Shown here piece after piece: positions 8,500-20,113 of a DNA stretch of 64,000 nt. The notes beneath the pieces are model-generated. The model saw nothing but the letters and a program-made list of their open reading frames with translations, was not told the DNA's origin and ran no database searches. The DNA comes from RPQJ01 sp963712815 (GTDB lineage: Bacteria > Pseudomonadota > Gammaproteobacteria > Steroidobacterales > Steroidobacteraceae): NCBI GenBank assembly GCA_963712815.1, contig CAVQJL010000014.1, positions 52,819-116,818 of the forward strand, written 5' to 3'. A program made the translations under genes and the position numbers. Numbering within the stretch: position 1 is the stretch's first letter; the number at the start of each line of letters is the position of its first letter.

Positions 8500-9366
8500 T
8501 CAGGCGCCCTGCGCGTCGAACTCGAAACGCATCGACAGGTCCACCGCCCGCAGGTGCTTCGTGAGCGACCCGATCGAGACGAAATCGACGCCCGTCTCCG
8601 CGATCGGACGCAGCGTCTCGAAGCTGACGTTACCCGAGGCCTCGAGCTTCATCGGACCGCGCGGATGGGCGCGGTTCATCGCCACCGCCGCGCGCAGGTC
8701 CTCGAGCGAGAACTCGTCGAGCAGGGCCATGTCGGCGCCGGCGTCGAGCGCCTGGCGCAGTTCGTCGAGAGTCTCGACCTCCACCTCGACGGGCACGCGG
8801 GCGCCGGCGGCCCGCGCGGCGACGACGGCCGCCGCGATCGAGCCGGCGGCCATGATGTGGTTCTCCTTGACGAGGATGCCGTCATAGAGACCCATGCGGT
8901 GGTTGCTGCCGCCCGCGCAGCGCACCGCGTACTTCTGTGCGCGGCGCAGCCCGGGCAGGGTCTTGCGCGTGTCGAGGATGCGGCACGGCAGGCCGGCGAC
9001 CAGCGCGACGTAGCGTCGCGTGGCCGTCGCGGTGCCCGAAAGGGTCTGCAGGAAGTTGAGCGCCGTGCGCTCGCCGGTCAGCAGCGAGCGGGCCGGGCCC
9101 GCGAGCCGGCAGAGCCGCTGGCCCGGGGTCACCTCCGTGCCTTCCTCCGCCTCCCACGCGACGCGCACGGACGGGTCGAGTTGGCGGAACACCTCATCGA
9201 CCCAGGGCCGGCCGCAGAGCACGGCGGGCTCGCGCGTGATCACGGTGGCGCTGCCGGCCCGGTCCCCGGGCACCAGCGCTGCGGTGAGGTCGCCGCTGCC
9301 GACGTCCTCCGCGAGCGCGCGGGCAACCTGGTCGGCGAGGTCCGTCGGCGGTTGGATCCGGCTCAT
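8500..9366 (-). CDS. nadC: Quinolinate phosphoribosyltransferase (decarboxylating)
   Basis: A 288-residue cytosolic enzyme making nicotinate mononucleotide from quinolinate and PRPP in de novo NAD synthesis. Recognisable family segments are the early AEDVGSGDLT block, the GERTALNFLQTLSG block, DTRKTLPGLR, KYAVRCAGGSNHRMGLYD and the KLEASGNV strand near the C terminus. The ATG at 9366 is chosen because the longer open frame upstream (to 9585) gives Arg-rich non-homologous sequence overlapping the next gene. Length is normal for the family. It ends facing the hairpin element. Confidence 0.95.
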   Translation of the reverse strand: MSRIQPPTDLADQVARALAEDVGSGDLTAALVPGDRAGSATVITREPAVLCGRPWVDEVFRQLDPSVRVAWEAEEGTEVTPGQRLCRLAGPARSLLTGERTALNFLQTLSGTATATRRYVALVAGLPCRILDTRKTLPGLRRAQKYAVRCAGGSNHRMGLYDGILVKENHIMAAGSIAAAVVAARAAGARVPVEVEVETLDELRQALDAGADMALLDEFSLEDLRAAVAMNRAHPRGPMKLEASGNVSFETLRPIAETGVDFVSIGSLTKHLRAVDLSMRFEFDAQGA

Positions 9367-9383
9367 CGGCGTGCGGCAGTCTT

Positions 9384-9986
9384 TCAGACGGGCAGTCCGT
9401 GCGTTGCCGAACCCATGCAGAGCAGCATCGGGATCGAGAGCACCAGATTGGTCCGCGAGGCAAGCAGCGCGACCCTGCGGGCGCGGGCCTTTTCCTCGTC
9501 GCTGGCGGCGACGAGGCCGAGTAACTTTTTCTGGCCGGGCCAGATCAGCGCCCAGACGTTGAACAGCATGATGGTGCCGAGCCACGCGCCGATGCCGATG
9601 ATGAGCTGGTAGTAGTTGACCCCGTCACTGGCGAGGCCGAGCGTGAAGGCGCCGGTGAAGTTGCCCGAGCGACCGAGGTGCCACGCCCCCGTGAACCAGG
9701 TGGCGAGCGCGGCCCAGCGGAACCAGAAGAGCGCGCGCGGCGCGACGTAGCGGGTGATCGCGGCGCCGCCCGGGCTACCCTTGTCCTCCGCGGCGGCGGC
9801 GAGGGCGGGGATCTGCACGAGGTTGAAGTAGTAGAGGAGGCCGACCCAGAGGACGCCGGAGACGATGTGCAGCCAGCGGGCGATGCTCAACTCGCCGAAG
9901 GAGGTCGGACCGATCAGCAGGGACAGCACGACGGCCGCGACGAATCCGGTCGTGATCGCGCCACGAACCGTCAGCAGCGGATTCAC
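9384..9986 (-). CDS. PuuD-like (urate hydroxylase N-terminal domain-like) membrane protein
   Basis: A 200-residue membrane protein with about five hydrophobic helices. The motif around HIVSGVLWVGLLYYFN, the middle helix rich in Trp and Phe and the late ARRVALLASRTN segment resemble the membrane domain found at the N terminus of PuuD-type urate hydroxylases. The cytochrome c domain of full-length PuuD is absent, so an enzymatic role is uncertain. It starts at a GTG (9986) and lies 17 bp upstream of nadC on the same strand, probably in one transcript. The family call is from memory of its appearance. Confidence 0.6.
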   Translation of the reverse strand: MNPLLTVRGAITTGFVAAVVLSLLIGPTSFGELSIARWLHIVSGVLWVGLLYYFNLVQIPALAAAAEDKGSPGGAAITRYVAPRALFWFRWAALATWFTGAWHLGRSGNFTGAFTLGLASDGVNYYQLIIGIGAWLGTIMLFNVWALIWPGQKKLLGLVAASDEEKARARRVALLASRTNLVLSIPMLLCMGSATHGLPV

Positions 9987-10126
9987 CAGTGAACCTCCAG
10001 TGGGCGGATTCGGCAGCGCCTGGCCTAAGGATGCTCGCGGGCCTGCAGGGACATAGCGCGCAATTTGAAGAATGAGTCAGGCATCCCCATAATCCAACGC
10101 CCGGCGGGGCAAGGTCAAGGCGGCGA

Positions 10127-10339
10127 ATGACGCGATCGGCTCCAGCTTCTCCCTGCATCAACGTCTGCGAGCTCGACGAGCGCAATTGCTGCAAGGGATG
10201 CCGACGCACGGTGGGCGAGATCGCCCGCTGGGGCCGGATGAGCGCCGCCGAGCAATGGGCCGTGATCGCACGGATCGAACAGGTGCGCGCCGCCGACCGG
10301 CGCGATTCAGTGGCCGCGGCAGGCGTGGCCGAGGGATAA
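10127..10339 (+). CDS. DUF1289 small Cys-rich protein
   Basis: A 70-residue protein with the DUF1289 pattern: SPCINVCELD near the N terminus, then CCKGCRRTVGEIARW. The four to five cysteines suggest metal or Fe-S binding but no function is established. The gene ends in TAA 4 bp before the GTG of grxD, so the two are likely co-transcribed. The length is typical. Confidence 0.85.
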   Translation: MTRSAPASPCINVCELDERNCCKGCRRTVGEIARWGRMSAAEQWAVIARIEQVRAADRRDSVAAAGVAEG

Positions 10340-10343
10340 CAAC

Positions 10344-10670
10344 GTGGACATCAATCAGCGCATCCAGGACCAGCTCAAGTCGAATCCCGTGGTGCTCTAC
10401 ATGAAGGGCACGCCGGACTTCCCGCAGTGCGGCTTCTCCGCTTCCGCGGTCCGCACGCTCGAGGCCTGCGGGGCGAGCTTCGCCTACGTCAACATCTTCG
10501 AGGACCCGGAGCTTCGCGAGGCCCTGAAGCGCCACTCCAACTGGCCCACCTACCCGCAGCTGTACGTGAACGGCGAGCTGCTGGGCGGTTCGGACATCAT
10601 CACCGAGATGTTCCAGAAGGGCGAGCTGCAGCAGGTGCTCACCGAGGCCGGCGTGACCGCCAAGGCCTGA
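10344..10670 (+). CDS. grxD: Monothiol glutaredoxin GrxD (CGFS type)
   Basis: A 108-residue protein with the CGFS active site at Cys29 and the conserved KGTPDFPQ lead-in, WPTYPQLYVNGELLGG and the C-terminal GGSDII block. CGFS glutaredoxins bind a [2Fe-2S] cluster with glutathione and pass it on in Fe-S trafficking, often with BolA proteins. The start is a GTG at 10344 just after the DUF1289 stop. Length matches E. coli GrxD. Confidence 0.96.
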   Translation: MDINQRIQDQLKSNPVVLYMKGTPDFPQCGFSASAVRTLEACGASFAYVNIFEDPELREALKRHSNWPTYPQLYVNGELLGGSDIITEMFQKGELQQVLTEAGVTAKA

Positions 10671-10733
10671 GGCCGAGCCGCTCGCCGCGGGTACTGGCGC
10701 CTCGACCGACTGCGGTCGCCGCGGCAGCGTCCT

Positions 10734-11414
10734 TCAATACTCCTGAGGCGGCGGATCGTCGTCCGCTTCGAGCCCGTTCGTTCGCTCGAGCGATTCCTCG
10801 TACATGAAACGGAACCGGTTGCAGATCGTGCAGAACAGCGCGGCGGTGCGCTCCGCATCGTAGATGGCCGAGTGCGCGCTCGCCGGGTCCCAGGCGAGCC
10901 CGGCCGCGGTGACGGCGCGCGAAAGCACCGTCTGGCCGAGCGCCACGCCGCCGAGCGTTGCGGTGTCGAAGCTCGAGAACGGGTGGAACGGGTTGCGCTT
11001 GATGTCCGTGCGTGCCACCGCGGCATTGAGGAATCCAAGGTCGAACGACGCGTTGTGGCCCACGAGGACCGCCCGCGTGCATTCGCTGTCGCGCACGGCC
11101 TTGCGCACCTCTCGGAACAACTGCGTCAGGGCTTCCTTCTCCGGCATGGCGGGACGCAGCGGGTGGTGGGGGTCGATGCCGTTGACTGCAAGCGACGCCG
11201 GGTCGATGCGCGAGCCGTGGAACGGTTGCACGTGGTAGCGGAACGTCGCGCCCTGGCGCAGCTCTCCGCCCGGTCCCATCTCGATCATCACCGCGGCGAG
11301 CTCGAGCAGCGCGTCGGACGAAGCGTGGAAGCCGCCCGTCTCGACATCGATCGCCACCGGCAGGAAGCCCCGGAAACGGTCGGCGATGCGCGGTGCCGCG
11401 TAGGGGGCGTTCAC
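10734..11414 (-). CDS. rnt: Ribonuclease T
   Basis: A 226-residue DEDDh 3'-exonuclease that trims the CCA end of tRNA and matures 5S and 23S rRNA. The catalytic acids D23 and E25 lie in AIDVETGG; VGHNASFDLGFL carries the third acid; the final His181 and Asp186 are in HSAIYDAE. The start is GTG at 11414, overlapping the pyrC stop by 3 nt, so rnt is translationally coupled to pyrC. RNase T is largely a gammaproteobacterial enzyme, which supports the taxonomic call. Confidence 0.95.
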   Translation of the reverse strand: MNAPYAAPRIADRFRGFLPVAIDVETGGFHASSDALLELAAVMIEMGPGGELRQGATFRYHVQPFHGSRIDPASLAVNGIDPHHPLRPAMPEKEALTQLFREVRKAVRDSECTRAVLVGHNASFDLGFLNAAVARTDIKRNPFHPFSSFDTATLGGVALGQTVLSRAVTAAGLAWDPASAHSAIYDAERTAALFCTICNRFRFMYEESLERTNGLEADDDPPPQEY

Positions 11415-12448
11415 TCGCCCACCAGCCGCCAGCCAACCGTGCCACCCGCCCGCAGCGGCACGATCTCGTCGTCGCCGTACGGATAGCTCTGCGGCACGTT
11501 CCAGGCAGACCGCTCGAGCGTGACGTGACCCTCGTTGCGCGGCAGGCCGTAGAAATCGGCGCCGCGCTCCGACGCGAAGGCCTCGAGCCGATCGAGCCGT
11601 CCCGCCGCCTCGAAGACCTCGGCGTAGAGCTCGAGGCCCGCGTGCGCGGAGAAGATCCCGGCGCAGCCGCAGGCCGCCTCCTTCGCGCGGCGCGCGTGCG
11701 GGGCGCTGTCGGTGCCGAGGAAGAAGCGCGCGTCATCGCCCGTCGCGGCCGCCAGCAGCGCCTCGCGGTCACGTTCGCGCTTCAGGACGGGCAGGCAGTA
11801 GTGATGCGGGCGGATGCCGCCGTCGAACATTGCGTTGCGATTCATCAGCAGGTGCTGCGGGGTCATCGTCGCCGCCACCCCGGGGCGCGCCGAGCTCACG
11901 AACTCGACGGCCGCCGCGGTCGTGACGTGCTCGAAGACGACCCTGAGCCCCGGCACCCGCTCGACGACCCGGGCGAGCACGCGCTCGATGAACTCACGCT
12001 CGCGGTCGAAGACGTCCACCCCGGCGTCGGTCACCTCGCCGTGCACCTGCAGGACGAGACCGTGCTCGGCCATCGCCTCGAGCGTCGCCCACACGTTGTC
12101 GATCGAGGTGACGCCGGCGTCGGAGTGCGTCGTGGCGCCGGCCGGGTAGAGCTTGGCGCCGACCACGAAGCCGCTCGCGCGGGCGGCCGCGATCTCCGCC
12201 GGCGGCGTGCGGTCGGTGAGGTACAGCGTCATCAGCGGCTCGAAACTCATGCCGGCCGGCAGCGCGTCGAGGATCCGCGCACGGTAGTCGGCGAGCGCCG
12301 CGGTGGTCGTCATCGGTGGCTTCAGGTTCGGCATCACGAGCGCGCGGGCGAAGCGGGTCGCGGTGAACGGCAGCACGGCCGCGAGCTGGGCGCCGTCGCG
12401 CAGGTGCAGGTGCCAGTCGTCGGGACGACGCAGCCGGAGCGTGGTCAC
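11411..12448 (-). CDS. pyrC: Dihydroorotase
   Basis: A 345-residue zinc amidohydrolase closing dihydroorotate in pyrimidine synthesis (type II, as in E. coli PyrC, 348 aa). Metal ligands H13 and H15 are in DWHLHLRDG, the carboxylated lysine is K99 in GAKLYPAGATT, and LQVHGE, VFEHVTT and GTDSAPH supply the rest. The start is GTG at 12448, overlapping the aminopeptidase stop by 4 nt; the open frame continues much further upstream but only as out-of-frame sequence of the aminopeptidase. It couples to rnt downstream. Confidence 0.96.
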   Translation of the reverse strand: MTTLRLRRPDDWHLHLRDGAQLAAVLPFTATRFARALVMPNLKPPMTTTAALADYRARILDALPAGMSFEPLMTLYLTDRTPPAEIAAARASGFVVGAKLYPAGATTHSDAGVTSIDNVWATLEAMAEHGLVLQVHGEVTDAGVDVFDREREFIERVLARVVERVPGLRVVFEHVTTAAAVEFVSSARPGVAATMTPQHLLMNRNAMFDGGIRPHHYCLPVLKRERDREALLAAATGDDARFFLGTDSAPHARRAKEAACGCAGIFSAHAGLELYAEVFEAAGRLDRLEAFASERGADFYGLPRNEGHVTLERSAWNVPQSYPYGDDEIVPLRAGGTVGWRLVGE

Positions 12449-13974
12449 GTGCGCGATTCCGGGGCCGGCTGCAGCCGGTCGGGCAGCGTGCCATCGGCGA
12501 GCAACTTGGTCGCGAAACGCACGCCGAAGCCCGTGAACTCGGTGGGCACGTGGGCGAGGCCGCCCTTGCGATCGGAAGCGGACAGGTCGATGTGTGCCCA
12601 CGGCAGGTCCGCGGGCACGAAGCGTCCGAGGAACCGCGCCGCGAGGATGTGGTCGCCCTTCGATTCCAGGCTGCACTGCATGACGTCGGCGATCGGGCTC
12701 TCGAGCTCCGCGTCGAAGTCCTCGTCCATCGGGAAGCACCAGACCCGCTCGCCGCTCGCGCGGCCGGCGGCCTGCAGCGGCGCCTCCAGCTGCGGCCGGT
12801 TGGTGAACGCGCCGCTGTAGCGGTCGGTGAGCGCATTCACGCAGGCGCCCGTGAGCGTGGCGAAATCGACGAGCAGCGCGGGCCTGGCGCGCGCGGCGAG
12901 TGCGAGCGTGTCGGCGAGCAGCATCCGGCCCTCGGCGTCGCTGTGCACGACCTGGATCGTGGTTCCGTTCATCGCCTGCACGACTTCCTGTGGACGGTAG
13001 GCGCGCGGGCCGATCTGGTTCTCGGTGAGTGCGAGCCAGCAGTCGATCTGGAGCGGGGCGCCGCTGCGCGCGAGCGCGAGCAGCGTGCCGACGGCCACGG
13101 CGCTGCCCTGCATGTCGCCGTGCATGAGGTACATGCCCTTGTGCGACTTCAGGTTGACGCCGCCCGTGTCGAAACAGACGCCCTTGCCGACGAGCCCGAT
13201 GCGCCGCATGCGGCGTGACCTGGCCGGGCGGTAGGAGAGGCGCACGATGCCGGCGCCGCGGTGCGCGTTGCCGCGCGTCACGGCGAGGAAGGCCCCGGCA
13301 CCGAGCCGCGCCAGCGCCCGCTCGTCGTAGAAGCGGAACGACCAGCCCTCGCGCCTCGCCAGCCGCTGCAGGGCGCGACGGTAGGCGACGCAGTCGAGTT
13401 CGTTGGCTGGCAGGGTCGTCAGCCAGCGCGCCAGGTGGTTGCCCCTCGCGATGGCGACGGCGAGGTCGAGATCGGGTTGCCGGCCGCCATGGACGTCGAT
13501 CGAGCGCAGCCCGGCGGGCGGAGCGGGCCTCGACTTGCGCTGCGGCATCGGTGCCGCAGCGGCCAGCGCGGCGCTCGCGAGAGCCTCGAGTACCGCGGCG
13601 GATTCGTCCGCGTCGAAGCCCTCGGCGTGGCACTGCAGGGTGGCCATGCCCGGCTTGACGAGCTCTCGCATCATCCGTCCGGCGAGTTCCAGCCGCTCGA
13701 AGGCGCTCGCGCCGCCCGGCAGGAAGCCGACGGCCGCAAGCGTGTGGCGCGCGTTAGGCAGTCGCGACACCAGCAGCAGCGCCTTCGAGTGCCGGTCCGC
13801 ACGCGAGTGGAGCGACTTCCAGAGGTCCGCGTGTGGCAGCGTGGCGAGCGCGGCGGCGGGGTCTCGACTCGACACGACGAACGCGGCGGTGTCCGCGCGC
13901 GCGACGCCGGTTTCGCTGGCAAGCTTGCGGCGCCGGCGGACGGCGATCTTGCTTTCAGGTGGAAGGATCTGCAT
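12445..13974 (-). CDS. M17-family leucyl aminopeptidase
   Basis: A 509-residue cytosolic metallo-aminopeptidase. The C-terminal catalytic domain shows GKGVCFDTGG, HGDMQGSA and the metal-binding block SDAEGRMLLAD, in which the usual leading Asn-Thr is His-Ser. The N-terminal non-catalytic domain is divergent. Length fits the PepA/PepB family. It is divergent from aceE with 101 bp between, heads the transcript pepA-like/pyrC/rnt, and overlaps pyrC by 4 nt. Which E. coli paralogue it corresponds to is not clear. Confidence 0.92.
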   Translation of the reverse strand: MQILPPESKIAVRRRRKLASETGVARADTAAFVVSSRDPAAALATLPHADLWKSLHSRADRHSKALLLVSRLPNARHTLAAVGFLPGGASAFERLELAGRMMRELVKPGMATLQCHAEGFDADESAAVLEALASAALAAAAPMPQRKSRPAPPAGLRSIDVHGGRQPDLDLAVAIARGNHLARWLTTLPANELDCVAYRRALQRLARREGWSFRFYDERALARLGAGAFLAVTRGNAHRGAGIVRLSYRPARSRRMRRIGLVGKGVCFDTGGVNLKSHKGMYLMHGDMQGSAVAVGTLLALARSGAPLQIDCWLALTENQIGPRAYRPQEVVQAMNGTTIQVVHSDAEGRMLLADTLALAARARPALLVDFATLTGACVNALTDRYSGAFTNRPQLEAPLQAAGRASGERVWCFPMDEDFDAELESPIADVMQCSLESKGDHILAARFLGRFVPADLPWAHIDLSASDRKGGLAHVPTEFTGFGVRFATKLLADGTLPDRLQPAPESRT

Positions 13975-13985
13975 TCGTGCTCGCC

Positions 13986-14014
13986 TTGACCCCCCGGGGG
14001 GCAGCGCGGATCAT
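13986..14014 (+). promoter_or_regulatory. Possible aceE promoter with a C6G6 palindrome in the spacer
   Basis: TTGACC (13986-13991) and GATCAT (14009-14014) are spaced by 17 bp in the gap between the aminopeptidase and aceE. A 12-bp C6G6 palindrome (13990-14001) overlaps the -35 end and spacer. It could be a regulator site, but this is a pattern match only. Confidence 0.35.
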
Positions 14015-14075
14015 TGCGCGACCGCATGCTAGCAGGGCGTGCCCTTCAATTCATTACGTCACGCCGGGATCGCAC

Positions 14076-16739
<2,664 letters not shown>

Positions 16740-16749
16740 GCGCGGCGCC

Positions 16750-18096
16750 ATGGCCAGCCTGATCGAAGTTCGCGTCCCGGATATCGGCGACTTCAAGGAC
16801 GTCGAGATCATCGAGGTCGCCGTGCAGCCGGGGGACACGGTCGCCGAGGAAGCGACGCTCGTCACGCTCGAGACGGAGAAGGCGACGATGGACGTGCCGT
16901 CCACCGCCGCAGGCATCGTGCGCGAGATCAAGGTGAGCCGCGGCGGAAAGGTGTCGCAGGGCGACCTGATCGCGCTGATCGAGGCCGAAGCGAGCGGGCC
17001 GGTCGCGGAGGCGGGCGCGGCGGAAGCGCCGCCGCCGCCGCCCGCGTCGCAGGTGCCTTCGGAAAGCCGATCGAGCGCGTCGCAGGTTGCCTCCGCCGCG
17101 CAGGCCGGGCCAGTCGCGCCACGGCGCCCGCCAGCGGCAGTCGTCGCCGGCGGCGAGCTGCGCGGCGCCCCGGTGGACGAGCCGGGATTCGCCCGCTCGC
17201 ACGCCAGTCCCTCGATCCGTCGCTTTGCGCGTGAGCTCGGCGTGGACCTCGCCCGGGTCGAGGGCAGCGGTGCGAAGGGCCGCATCACCGGGCAGGACGT
17301 CAAGGCCTACGTGAAGCGGCTGCTCACCGCGCCTGGCGGGCCCGCCGGCGGCGCGCTGCCGCGCGTGCCGGCCGTGGATTTCGCCGCGTTCGGCCCGATC
17401 GAGCGGCGCCCGCTGACGCGCATCCAGAGGATCTCGGGCCCGCGCCTGCACGCCAGCTGGGTGAACGTGCCGCACGTCACCCAGTTCGACGAGGCCGACA
17501 TCACCGACATGGAAGCGACGCGGGGCGGGCTCAAGGAGGAGGCCGCCGCACGCGGCATCAAGCTCACGCCGCTCGCCTTCGTCATGCGTGCCTGCGCCCA
17601 GGCACTCGCGGCCTTCCCTCACTTCGGCGCCTCGCTGGACGCGGAGGCGGGCGAGCTGGTGATGAAGAAATACGTGCACCTCGGCTTTGCGGCGGATACG
17701 CCGGGCGGGCTCGTGGTGCCGGTCGTCCGCGACGCCGACCGAAAAGACGTGTACGAGCTCGCGCGCGAGCTGGCGACGCTGAGCGAGAAGGCGCGCGCCG
17801 GCAAGCTCGCGGCCGCCGAAATGCAGGGCGGCTGCTTCACCGTCTCGAGCCTCGGCGGACTGGGAGGCACGGCCTTCACGCCGATCATCAACGCGCCCGA
17901 GGTGGCCATCCTCGGCGTGTCCCGCGCAAGCCAGCGGCCCGTCTATCGCGACGGCGCCTTCGTGCCGCGGCTGATGCTGCCGCTGTCGTTGTCGTACGAC
18001 CACCGGGTCATCGACGGCGCCGACGCCGTGCGCTTCACGAGCTTCCTCGCCGCGGCGCTGGCCGACGTGGCGGGACTCCTGCGGGCGATCCCATGA
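16750..18096 (+). CDS. aceF: Dihydrolipoamide acetyltransferase (PDH E2), single lipoyl domain
   Basis: A 448-residue E2. Residues 1-77 form one lipoyl domain with the lipoylated Lys44 in ETEKATMDVP. A Pro/Ala/Ser linker follows, then a peripheral-subunit-binding domain at about 160-196, a second linker and the acetyltransferase domain from about 220. The catalytic SYDHRVIDG carries His418 and Asp422. E. coli AceF has three lipoyl domains; the single-domain form is seen in many other bacteria. It sits between aceE and lpdA in the same operon. Confidence 0.97.
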   Translation: MASLIEVRVPDIGDFKDVEIIEVAVQPGDTVAEEATLVTLETEKATMDVPSTAAGIVREIKVSRGGKVSQGDLIALIEAEASGPVAEAGAAEAPPPPPASQVPSESRSSASQVASAAQAGPVAPRRPPAAVVAGGELRGAPVDEPGFARSHASPSIRRFARELGVDLARVEGSGAKGRITGQDVKAYVKRLLTAPGGPAGGALPRVPAVDFAAFGPIERRPLTRIQRISGPRLHASWVNVPHVTQFDEADITDMEATRGGLKEEAAARGIKLTPLAFVMRACAQALAAFPHFGASLDAEAGELVMKKYVHLGFAADTPGGLVVPVVRDADRKDVYELARELATLSEKARAGKLAAAEMQGGCFTVSSLGGLGGTAFTPIINAPEVAILGVSRASQRPVYRDGAFVPRLMLPLSLSYDHRVIDGADAVRFTSFLAAALADVAGLLRAIP

Positions 18097-18124
18097 CGGC
18101 GGCCGTGACGGGGAGCGATGCCGC

Positions 18125-20113
18125 GTGAGCGCGCCGCGCGATCCGCAGAACGTGCTGCGCATCCCGGACCTCGGCGACGCCGCGGGCGTTACCGTGCTCG
18201 AGGTGCTGGTGAAGCCGGGCGATCGCGTCGAGCCGGAGACGCCGCTGGTCACGCTGGAGAGTGACAAGGCCAGCATGGACGTGCCGTCCGAGGCAGCCGG
18301 CGTGATCGAGCGCGTTCTGCTCGCGCCGGGGGACAAGGTCAAGTCCGGCACCGCAATCGCGACGCTCCTCGAGCGCGCGACGGCCGCGCCGCCGCCGGCC
18401 AGCGAGGAGACCATCACGCACGCCTCGCTGCGCGCGACGGAGCCGTACGGCGGCGAGCCGTATCTCGACACCGTGCCGATCCGGCCGATGGCGCCGCAGG
18501 CCGGTTCGGGCGCGACCGCGGACGCTGCGCCGGGTCCCACGGTCGCGCCGCCAACGATCGGGCCGACTGCCGCTGCGGGCCGTGAAATTGCCGGCGGCCG
18601 GCATGCGCACGACTTCGACCTCGTCGTGCTCGGCGCCGGTCCCGGCGGGTACACCGCCGCATTCCGCGCCGCGGACCTCGGGCTCAGCGTGGCGCTCGTC
18701 GAGCGCGGGCCGACCCTCGGCGGCGTGTGCCTGAACGTCGGCTGCATTCCGTCCAAGGCACTCCTGCACGCCGCACGCGTGATCGAGGACGCGCGCGCCA
18801 TGGCGGGGCACGGCATCCGTTTCGGCGAGCCCGAGATCGACGCCATCAAGCTGCGGGAATGGAAGGACTCCGTGGTGGCACGGCTCACCAACGGCCTCGA
18901 CGCGCTCGCGCGGCAGCGCAAGGTGACGGTGATCCGTGGCGATGCGAAGTTCGCCTCCGCCCATGAGCTGCAAGTCGACGCGGACGGCGCCGCGCGCCGC
19001 GTGAGCTTCGCCCAGTGCATCATCGCCGTGGGCTCCGAGCCGGTGCGCCTGCCCGGGCTGCCGGACGACCCGCGCGTCATCGACTCCACCGGCGCGCTCG
19101 AGCTCGACCTGCCCGACAGCCTGCTCGTCATCGGCGGCGGCATCATCGGCCTCGAGATGGCCACGGTGTACGACGCGCTCGGCGTGCGGGTGAGCGTGGC
19201 GGAGCTGACCCCAGGGCTGATGCCGGGCTGCGATCGCGACCTGGTGCGGCCGCTGGAGAAGCGCATCACGCGCCGCTACGAGCGCATCCTGGTCGGGACC
19301 CGCGTGACGGGCGTGGAGGCGACGGCGGAGGGCCTGCGCGTGAGCTTCGAGGGCGAACGAGCGCCCGAGCCGCAGCTCTACGGCAAGGTGCTGGTCGCCG
19401 TCGGGCGCAGGCCGAACGGAGGCCGCATCGCCGCCGAGACGGCCGGCGTGCGCGTGGACGAGCGCGGCTTCATCGCCGTCGACCGGCAGATGCGCAGCAA
19501 CGTGCCCCACATCTTCGCCATCGGCGACGTGGTGGGCCAGCCGATGCTCGCCCACAAGGCGACCCACGAGGGCAAGGTGGCCGCCGAGGCGGCCGCCGGG
19601 CTCAAGAGCTTCTTCGACGCGCGGGTGATCCCGTCGGTGGCCTACACCGATCCTGAAGTCGCCTGGGTCGGCCTCACGGAGACCGAGGCGAAGGCGCAGG
19701 GCGTGGCCTGCGAGAAGGCCGTGTTCCCGTGGTCGGCCAGCGGTCGCTCGCTCGCGCTCGGCCGCGACGAGGGGCTCACCAAGCTGCTGTTCGACCCGCA
19801 GTCGCACCGCGTCCTCGGCGGCGGCATCGTCGGCAGCAATGCCGGCGACCTGATCGCGGAGGTCGCGCTCGCGATCGAGATGGGCGCGGACGCGGCCGAC
19901 CTCGCGCTCACGATCCATCCGCACCCGACCCTGTCGGAAACCGTGGCGATGACGGCCGAGGCCTTCGAGGGCACGCTGACCGACCTGTACCTTCCGAAGC
20001 GCAAGGGTAGCGGCGCAGCGAGGCTAGGGACGTGGGACCCGGAGTCACTCGGACGCTGCGCCTGCTCGGGCTGCTCGAGCCCGTGCGCCGGGTCGAGTTG
20101 CGACGCCGCATGA
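18125..20113 (+). CDS. lpdA: Lipoyl-domain-fused dihydrolipoamide dehydrogenase (PDH E3) with an odd C-terminal tail
   Basis: A 662-residue FAD enzyme reoxidising the lipoyl group. An N-terminal lipoyl domain has Lys48 in ESDKASMDVP; after a linker of about 70 residues comes the flavoprotein with the redox-active Cys202/Cys207 (CLNVGC) and the His600-Pro...Glu605 dyad (HPHPTLSE). Lipoyl-fused E3 normally ends shortly after the LYLPKRK segment, at residue 627 here. The remaining 35 residues are unrelated and Cys-rich (CACSGC, PCAGSSC). One extra G at the GGG near 20005-20007 would create an immediate TAG, so the tail may come from a base-call deletion. Start is GTG at 18125. Confidence 0.93.
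   Translation: MSAPRDPQNVLRIPDLGDAAGVTVLEVLVKPGDRVEPETPLVTLESDKASMDVPSEAAGVIERVLLAPGDKVKSGTAIATLLERATAAPPPASEETITHASLRATEPYGGEPYLDTVPIRPMAPQAGSGATADAAPGPTVAPPTIGPTAAAGREIAGGRHAHDFDLVVLGAGPGGYTAAFRAADLGLSVALVERGPTLGGVCLNVGCIPSKALLHAARVIEDARAMAGHGIRFGEPEIDAIKLREWKDSVVARLTNGLDALARQRKVTVIRGDAKFASAHELQVDADGAARRVSFAQCIIAVGSEPVRLPGLPDDPRVIDSTGALELDLPDSLLVIGGGIIGLEMATVYDALGVRVSVAELTPGLMPGCDRDLVRPLEKRITRRYERILVGTRVTGVEATAEGLRVSFEGERAPEPQLYGKVLVAVGRRPNGGRIAAETAGVRVDERGFIAVDRQMRSNVPHIFAIGDVVGQPMLAHKATHEGKVAAEAAAGLKSFFDARVIPSVAYTDPEVAWVGLTETEAKAQGVACEKAVFPWSASGRSLALGRDEGLTKLLFDPQSHRVLGGGIVGSNAGDLIAEVALAIEMGADAADLALTIHPHPTLSETVAMTAEAFEGTLTDLYLPKRKGSGAARLGTWDPESLGRCACSGCSSPCAGSSCDAA

Noticed and set aside
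8449..9612. Plus-strand 387-codon frame over nadC
   Set aside because: Shadow of nadC, whose minus-strand motifs are unambiguous; the start also lies in the hairpin gap without a ribosome site.
20074..20109. Cys-rich LpdA tail as a new metal-binding domain
   Set aside because: Not claimed as such, because a single missing G explains it and similar errors exist nearby; kept only as a point to check.
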